A DNA stretch of 64,000 bases from Siminovitchia fortis. GTDB taxonomy: Bacteria > Bacillota > Bacilli > Bacillales > Bacillaceae_C. Shown piece by piece: positions 59,258 through 64,000 of this stretch. The notes beneath the pieces were generated by a model. It made no database searches. It worked only from the letters and a program-made list of their open reading frames with translations, and was not told the origin of the DNA. A program made the position numbers and the translations under genes. Where the stretch lies: the NCBI RefSeq assembly GCF_003605365.2, contig NZ_QYTU02000007.1, positions 1 through 64,000 of the forward strand, given 5' to 3'. Position 1 is the first letter of the stretch. Each line of letters begins with the position of its first letter.

Positions 59258-60769
59258 TTAAAGGTATCGTTCTATTTTTATGATATATTTCCGAAGTGTG
59301 GCTGGGGAAATCCCGTATTTTTTTGCGATTTCGCGCTGCGTTTTCGCCTCGTTTTTCTCCATGCTCCAAACATATTCCGCAGCGGCGGCATAAGCTGCAG
59401 GATTTGCAAATTTTTCTCCGGTCTCAATGGCCTTTTGAAAAAAATCAAACCAGATTTTGAGCAGATCAAAGACATCAGCCGGGCGGTCTTTGTGCCTTTC
59501 ATATAATTCGATTGCTGTTTCATGCGCCTTATCAATCCTCATTCCACCACGAAGCTCCTGTCTTTTTTCAACCTGGAGAATCGTTGCCAGATATAGCTTT
59601 TCCGGATAGCTGAATTCCTCAATCGATTTAAAGGAAGGGTGAGTCAACAGCGCCGGCTGTCTGTCGGAAATCGAAATAAAGAAAATCGCGCATAGCCGTT
59701 CCGCAATTTTTTCGCTTCGCAGCAGCTTCAAAAGGGCTTGGTCCCCTTCGTTTCTTTTATCGGCTTCTTCGATAGATTCGTCCCATGGCGCGTTACCCGA
59801 CTTTTCAGGTTCCAGTAAAACAAGCCGGTCCCAGGCAGCTTTTGCGGCTTTCTCATTTCCGGTAAAATAAGCTGCTTTGGCTAGCCAATAATAAAATCCT
59901 GCATTTCCCGGATAACCTGATTTTTGGAGCTGGCGCAGCCAAAAGTAAGCCAAGTCGTATTGTTTGGCCAGCGCAAATGTCGCTCCCAATTTATAGCGGT
60001 GTTCCGGAATAAGCGGTTTGATTTTTTCCAATGCTTCCAACAAGCGATCCAGGTCTTCCGTTTGGTCTTCGTAATAATAAAATACAGCCAAATTGCACAA
60101 CGCATGCAGGTTGCCCGGATTATGGGCGATCACTTTTTCCGTCATCGAAAAGGCTTTGCTCGTTTCCCCTTCGTAAAAATAAGCCAATGCCAAATTATTA
60201 TAGGCAGGCCAGAATTCAGGGTAGGCTTTTACCATTTTCTCAAGCATTTGCACGGCTTCTGAATATTTTCCATCTTCCAGCAGGGATTTTGACTCTTCCT
60301 GCAATTGAAGAAGCTCCTCCTGCTCTTTCATCAAAGCCATATTATCATCATCGTCGATCCCTATCCACTCGAGCAGCTCCTCCGCTTCGTCCGCAAATTC
60401 TCCCACTTCATCTTTTTCCAGATAAAGCCTTGCATATCGGCAGGCCTCCGTAAAAAGCCCCAGATGAGCATAATTATTTGCCAAAAAGTAGTAGCACTCC
60501 GTCATCCGTTCATCCAGTTCATTCAATGTCATAAGCAGAAGCTGATTGGACTTTTCATAATCTCCTGTTTCGGTATGGACAAGAGCAAGCTGGCAGGCAA
60601 TCATCGGTTCCAACGGTTCCAGCTCCAATGCTCTCTGCAAATACTTTTTGGCATTTGTAAAATCAAAGCGATCATATGACTGGAGCCCTTTATGAAAATA
60701 GTAATCTCCTGTCGGCAAAAAACTATAGATTTTCGCTTGATTTCTTTTCTTTTTCGAGTATCTGGACAT
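59258..60769 (-). CDS. yvcD: TPR protein YvcD
   Basis: A 503-residue cytoplasmic protein made of tetratricopeptide repeats (about 20-330; for example AYNNLALAYFYEGETSKAFS), with a short helix-turn-helix-like end (REIAKKYGISPATLRKYIIKI, about 475-495, quoted in part). TPR repeats bind partner proteins; the HTH end suggests DNA contact, but no target is known. I start at 60769 with GGAGG 7 nt upstream; the longer frame adds 39 unlikely residues. It holds the yvcD position seen in B. subtilis. Confidence 0.85.
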   Translation of the reverse strand: MSRYSKKKRNQAKIYSFLPTGDYYFHKGLQSYDRFDFTNAKKYLQRALELEPLEPMIACQLALVHTETGDYEKSNQLLLMTLNELDERMTECYYFLANNYAHLGLFTEACRYARLYLEKDEVGEFADEAEELLEWIGIDDDDNMALMKEQEELLQLQEESKSLLEDGKYSEAVQMLEKMVKAYPEFWPAYNNLALAYFYEGETSKAFSMTEKVIAHNPGNLHALCNLAVFYYYEDQTEDLDRLLEALEKIKPLIPEHRYKLGATFALAKQYDLAYFWLRQLQKSGYPGNAGFYYWLAKAAYFTGNEKAAKAAWDRLVLLEPEKSGNAPWDESIEEADKRNEGDQALLKLLRSEKIAERLCAIFFISISDRQPALLTHPSFKSIEEFSYPEKLYLATILQVEKRQELRGGMRIDKAHETAIELYERHKDRPADVFDLLKIWFDFFQKAIETGEKFANPAAYAAAAEYVWSMEKNEAKTQREIAKKYGISPATLRKYIIKIERYL

Positions 60770-60944
60770 CGTATTTCCTCCGTTGCTATCGTCCTTTGTC
60801 GCTTTTTGTAGTATAACATACAAAATTGTCTCTTTAAATCGCCAAAAAAGGAAACTATCAAATTCATACGCCGAACAAGGACCCAATAGAACGATTGTAT
60901 TTCATTTTAACCTCTAAAACATTTTTCAAACAAAAAATGACCCG

Positions 60945-61094
60945 TAAAGAAAAGCGAAAGCGCCCGTTTAGCGACGTACAAACTGGAGCACTCCACAATG
61001 AGATAAAGGAAACACGGCGACGAAGGAGCCGATGTTGACTTATCGTAGTGGAGGAGTGCGAAGTTTGCTAGTCGCTGGGCGCTGGAGCTGGACA
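60945..61094 (+). repeat. Class I intergenic repeat between yvcD and yvoF
   Basis: Begins TAAAGAAAAGCGAAAGCGCC and ends GGAGCTGGAC, with CGACGTACAAACTGGAGCAC, GAGATAAAGGAAACACGG, GATGTTGACTTATCG and CTAGTCGCTGGGCG inside. Unlike most copies, its AAAAGCG end faces the 5' side of the neighbouring gene. Confidence 0.83.
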
Positions 61095-61149
61095 AAGCAC
61101 AATAATTTTATACGAATATCTTTGAAAAAATTTTTTCTTTCTTTCCTTT

Positions 61150-61689
61150 TTAAAAAGGATCATCAGCTCTATTTGAAGTATCCGCCTTCCGGCGTTCATC
61201 CATTTCTTCTTTTGTATAAATAATTTTCATCGGATTTCCGCCGGCAAATGCCCCTGCCGGAACATCTTTATGTACCAGGGTGCCCGCCGAAACGACCGCT
61301 TCATCCCCAATTTCGACTCCGGGGAGAATGGTCGTATTCGCACCGATCAGAACGTTATCGCCAATAACGACAGGCCCCAGTCTGTATTCCTTAATTAAGT
61401 ACTCGTGGGCAAGGATCGTCGTATTATAGCCGATGACCGTATTCGTTCCGACAGTGATTTTTTCCGGAAACATAATATCCGGCATGACCATCAGCGCGAA
61501 GGATGTCTTTTCCCCGACCGACATGTTCAGGAATACACGGTACATCCAATTTTTCAAGGCTAAAAAAGGAGTGTACCTCGCAGCCTGGATGACGATGAAA
61601 TTCCGCATCACCTTCCAGAACGGGACGGTTTTGTATATATGCCATAAAGAATTGGCACCCTCTACAGGGAACCGCTCCGTTCTTCTCAT
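61150..61689 (-). CDS. yvoF: Hexapeptide-repeat acetyltransferase YvoF
   Basis: A 179-residue protein with a left-handed beta-helix of hexapeptide repeats (about 65-155; VGTNTVIGYNTTI, VIGDNVLIGANTTILPGVEIG). It is an O-acetyltransferase using acetyl-CoA with an unknown acceptor. Its ATG overlaps the ppaX stop by 4 nt, so it is translated with ppaX, as in B. subtilis. Confidence 0.88.
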   Translation of the reverse strand: MRRTERFPVEGANSLWHIYKTVPFWKVMRNFIVIQAARYTPFLALKNWMYRVFLNMSVGEKTSFALMVMPDIMFPEKITVGTNTVIGYNTTILAHEYLIKEYRLGPVVIGDNVLIGANTTILPGVEIGDEAVVSAGTLVHKDVPAGAFAGGNPMKIIYTKEEMDERRKADTSNRADDPF

Positions 61690-62339
61690 CTGACGCCCAC
61701 TCCGACAATACCGAGAAGATCGGACATCCTATCAAGCATAAAATCCGGCTCGTACTGTTTTAGATAGTCCGCTCCTTTCACGGACCAGGCTACTCCGCAT
61801 GTGTAGGTGCCGGCATTTTTTCCGCCTAAAATATCATGATAGTTGTCGCCGATCATCATCGCTTCGCCGGGCTTGGATTCAAGTGCGGCCAGCGCCTTTT
61901 CAAGCGGCTCGGGATCAGGTTTCGCTTTCTCCACCTCATCCAGCGTTACGACGACATCAAAAAACTTGTCCAAATTCGCAAGGGCCAGCCCTTTTAAAAC
62001 AGTCTTCCTGATTTTCGTCGATACGATCGCCATTTTAAAGTTATTTTCATGCAGTGACCGGATCGTCTCATAGACTCCTTCAAATTCGTGTACAAGCAAA
62101 TCATGCTTCTCCGCGTTGAACTTGCGATAGACATCAACCATTTCCTCCGCTTTTTCCGGATCCACACTTACAAATGCATCGATCAGCGGCGGTCCAAGAA
62201 ACGGCAGAACATCCTTGCGAGTGAAGCGCCCCGGATAAAACTTTTCAAAGACGTGCAAGTAGGAAGTGATAATCAATTCATTCGTATCAAGAAGCGTTCC
62301 GTCCAAATCAAATAACAATGTGTTAATTTTATCAGTCAC
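61686..62339 (-). CDS. ppaX: Pyrophosphatase PpaX
   Basis: A 217-residue HAD-family hydrolase: nucleophile DLDGTLLDT (about 12), VSTKIRK with the conserved Thr/Lys and GDNYHDILGGKNAG near the end. It hydrolyses the pyrophosphate released when HPrK dephosphorylates Ser46-P HPr and Crh, which explains its linkage to hprK. The start is GTG at 62339 after AAAGGGAAAG. That GTG overlaps a TAG (TAGTG) that closes an upstream open frame, a remnant of the gene that once preceded it. Confidence 0.92.
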   Translation of the reverse strand: MTDKINTLLFDLDGTLLDTNELIITSYLHVFEKFYPGRFTRKDVLPFLGPPLIDAFVSVDPEKAEEMVDVYRKFNAEKHDLLVHEFEGVYETIRSLHENNFKMAIVSTKIRKTVLKGLALANLDKFFDVVVTLDEVEKAKPDPEPLEKALAALESKPGEAMMIGDNYHDILGGKNAGTYTCGVAWSVKGADYLKQYEPDFMLDRMSDLLGIVGVGVR

Positions 62340-62440
62340 TATACAACTTTCCCTTTCGATGTGTTTTCCTTCATTCCGAGCATCCTGATGAATGCCCAGG
62401 CCGTTTTGGCAACACTGACGTTTTATACATTCATCATTCT
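62340..62440 (-). pseudogene. Remnant of an upstream gene (probably yvoD)
   Basis: Between lgt and ppaX an open frame with no start ends VAKTAWAFIRMLGMKENTSK and a TAG overlapping the ppaX GTG. B. subtilis has yvoD at this place. The coupled stop/start suggests this is the 3' end of a deleted gene. Identity is inferred from position only. Confidence 0.4.
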
Positions 62441-62459
62441 CTCCCATTTAACAAGATCT

Positions 62460-63269
62460 TCATTCATAATAGCGGGCTTTTGCCAGGCCTGCTTTTCTCC
62501 GATACACCCAAAAGATAACAGCCCCGGCAATCAAAACAAGGGAAATGACCTGCGCCATCCTTAAGCTGCTCGTCAGCATCAGGCTGTCCGTCCTCATTCC
62601 TTCCACAAAGAAGCGGCCGATCGAATAGTAAATCACGTAGGAGAGAAAAAGCTCGCCGCGGTGCAAGTTCACTTTTCTCAATAAAATGAGCAGGACAAAT
62701 CCGATGATATTCCAAATGGATTCATAGAGAAACGTAGGATGGTGGTAGGCGCCTTCTATGTACATCTGGTTGATGATAAAATCGGGAAGGTGCATGTTTT
62801 CAAGGAAAGCGCGGCTTACCTCTCGTCCATACGCTTCCTGGTTCATAAAATTTCCCCAGCGGCCGATCGCCTGTCCAAGAATGAGGCTCGGCGCAGCAAT
62901 GTCCGCAATCTTCCAAAATGAAATTCCTTTGAATTTGGAAAAGACGACAGCCGTGGCAACCGCTCCGATGAGCGCACCGTGAATTGCAATGCCGCCTTCC
63001 CAAACTTTTACAATATCGGCGGGATTCTGAGAATAATAATCCCACTGGAATATGACGTAATATATGCGGGCGCAAATGATAGAAATGGGGATCGCCCATA
63101 TGAGCAGATCAGGAAAAGTTTCTTTATCGAGATGATGTTTGGTCCCTTCCCGCATCGCAAAATATAATGCCAGTGCAATTCCCAGGCCGATGATGATACC
63201 GTACCAATGAACGGCAAACGGGCCAATTTGTATGGCAATCGGGTTCAGTGGTTGAAAATCCGGGTCCAT
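62460..63269 (-). CDS. lgt: Prolipoprotein diacylglyceryl transferase
   Basis: A 269-residue membrane enzyme with about seven transmembrane segments. The signature is [14 protein letters not shown] (about 134-147); HGALIGAV and the C-terminal [16 protein letters not shown] are also typical. It attaches diacylglycerol to the lipobox cysteine of lipoproteins, such as AppA in this window. GGAG lies 7 nt before the ATG. It follows hprK by 27 nt in the same operon. Confidence 0.96.
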   Translation of the reverse strand: MDPDFQPLNPIAIQIGPFAVHWYGIIIGLGIALALYFAMREGTKHHLDKETFPDLLIWAIPISIICARIYYVIFQWDYYSQNPADIVKVWEGGIAIHGALIGAVATAVVFSKFKGISFWKIADIAAPSLILGQAIGRWGNFMNQEAYGREVSRAFLENMHLPDFIINQMYIEGAYHHPTFLYESIWNIIGFVLLILLRKVNLHRGELFLSYVIYYSIGRFFVEGMRTDSLMLTSSLRMAQVISLVLIAGAVIFWVYRRKAGLAKARYYE

Positions 63270-63296
63270 AATTTCAACTCCATGAAAAGTAGTTTT

Positions 63297-64000
63297 TTAG
63301 TCGAATTGGCTTTCTTCCTCTGTCATCACGTCGGACAGCCTGTCGGCAAACTGCTCGGCCGCATTCATTCCCATTCTTTTCAAACGGAAATTCATCGCTG
63401 CCACTTCGATAATGACGGCCAGGTTCCGGCCGGGGCGTACCGGAATTGTCAGCTTTGTAATTTCTGTATCAAAAATTTTAACGGTCTCTTCGTCGAGTCC
63501 AAGCCTGTCGTATTGCTTATCCCCGTCCCAGAATTCAAGATGGATCGTCAGGGTAATTCTTTTATACGGGCGGACAGCTCCCGCTCCAAACAACGTCATC
63601 ACATTGATGATGCCCAACCCGCGAATTTCCAGCAGATGTTCGAGCAATTCCGGGGCAGTTCCCACAAGCCTGTCCATATCGACTTGGCGGATTTCAACGC
63701 AGTCATCCGCAACAAGCCTGTGGCCTCTTTCGATAAGGGCTAGCGCCGTTTCGCTTTTCCCAACGCCGCTTTGGCCGGTGATGAGGACGCCAACTCCAAA
63801 TATCTCTACAAGCACTCCGTGAACAGCAGTTGTGGGTGCCAGCTTATTTTCCAAATAATAGGTGAGACGGCTTGAAAAACCGGTCGTCTTCATCGGTGTC
63901 CGCAAAACAGGAACCGAATGTATTTCAGATACTTCAATCAATTCTTCAGGCACATCCATGCCGCCCGTGATAATGATGCACGGGGTCGCATCGGTGCAAA
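63297..64000 (-). CDS. hprK: HPr kinase/phosphorylase (5' end outside window)
   Basis: The C-terminal 234 or so residues of HPrK. The reading frame continues to the window edge ([19 protein letters not shown]), so the gene is cut by the window and does not start at the internal ATG at 63959. P-loop GQSGVGKSE, then the HPrK signature region ([17 protein letters not shown]) and the tail [15 protein letters not shown]. It phosphorylates HPr and Crh on Ser46 according to glycolytic state and reverses this with phosphate. It heads the hprK-lgt-ppaX-yvoF cluster. Confidence 0.95.
   Translation of the reverse strand, partial: CTDATPCIIITGGMDVPEELIEVSEIHSVPVLRTPMKTTGFSSRLTYYLENKLAPTTAVHGVLVEIFGVGVLITGQSGVGKSETALALIERGHRLVADDCVEIRQVDMDRLVGTAPELLEHLLEIRGLGIINVMTLFGAGAVRPYKRITLTIHLEFWDGDKQYDRLGLDEETVKIFDTEITKLTIPVRPGRNLAVIIEVAAMNFRLKRMGMNAAEQFADRLSDVMTEEESQFD

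Overview
The window looks like chromosome from a spore-forming Bacillaceae (Bacillus or a close relative). The right half follows the Bacillus subtilis order almost gene for gene: hprK-lgt-ppaX-yvoF-yvcD-trxB-rapZ-yvcK-whiA-crh, clpP, rpoN/sigL-cggR-gapA-pgk-tpiA-gpmI-eno, then secG-est-rnr-smpB-ssrA. Two spore coat genes (cotF-like and cotD-like), Gram-positive regulators (Crh, CggR, CtsR box, CarD-like) and strong Shine-Dalgarno (SD) sequences agree with this. No prophage, plasmid or CRISPR array is visible.

Layout. 1-2.7 kb: amino-acid permease and nitrilase-family amidase behind a clear sigma-54 promoter. 2.9-7.8 kb: rodA, a cotF-like gene, a membrane-anchored phospholipase D protein, a 49-residue membrane protein and a GNAT acetyltransferase. 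8.1-13.8 kb: appDFABC oligopeptide importer. 14.3-18.5 kb: formate dehydrogenase with a DUF1641 partner, then a CarD-like regulator. 18.6-19.4 kb: decayed AbrB/Doc toxin-antitoxin locus. 19.7-27.7 kb: phosphatases/phosphodiesterases, ykoQ-ykoP-ykoN homologues and mprF (envelope lipids). 28.0-35.7 kb: envelope-stress module with a DUF418 membrane protein, a VanZ-RDD fusion, a BceAB/YxdLM-type ABC transporter, YxeA and a two-component system. 36.0-37.1 kb: LAGLIDADG endonuclease gene beside a tmRNA gene (ssrA) whose T-loop is split by a 284-nt group I intron. 37.2-51.0 kb: smpB, rnr, est, secG and the glycolytic genes, interrupted by an IS110/IS1111-type insertion between pgk and tpiA. 51.0-64 kb: glutaredoxin, rpoN, cotD, a candidate small RNA, a type I toxin relic, tRNA-Arg(CCG), clpP, crh-whiA-yvcK-rapZ, trxB, yvcD, yvoF, ppaX, lgt and the 3' part of hprK.

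A family of GC-rich intergenic repeats (about 100-470 bp) recurs at least nine times. Their AAAAGCG end usually starts exactly at the stop codon of the neighbouring gene (rodA, appC, eno, gpmI, pgk).

Most noteworthy: the intron-split ssrA with a separate homing-endonuclease gene just outside it; two promoters in the 28-31 kb module sharing the same 11/22-bp-spaced TAAGGTT triple repeat, a likely operator for the response regulator encoded nearby; the stop-codon-abutting, mutually nested repeats; and the sigma-54 amidase promoter. All calls come from reading the sequence; no database search was run.
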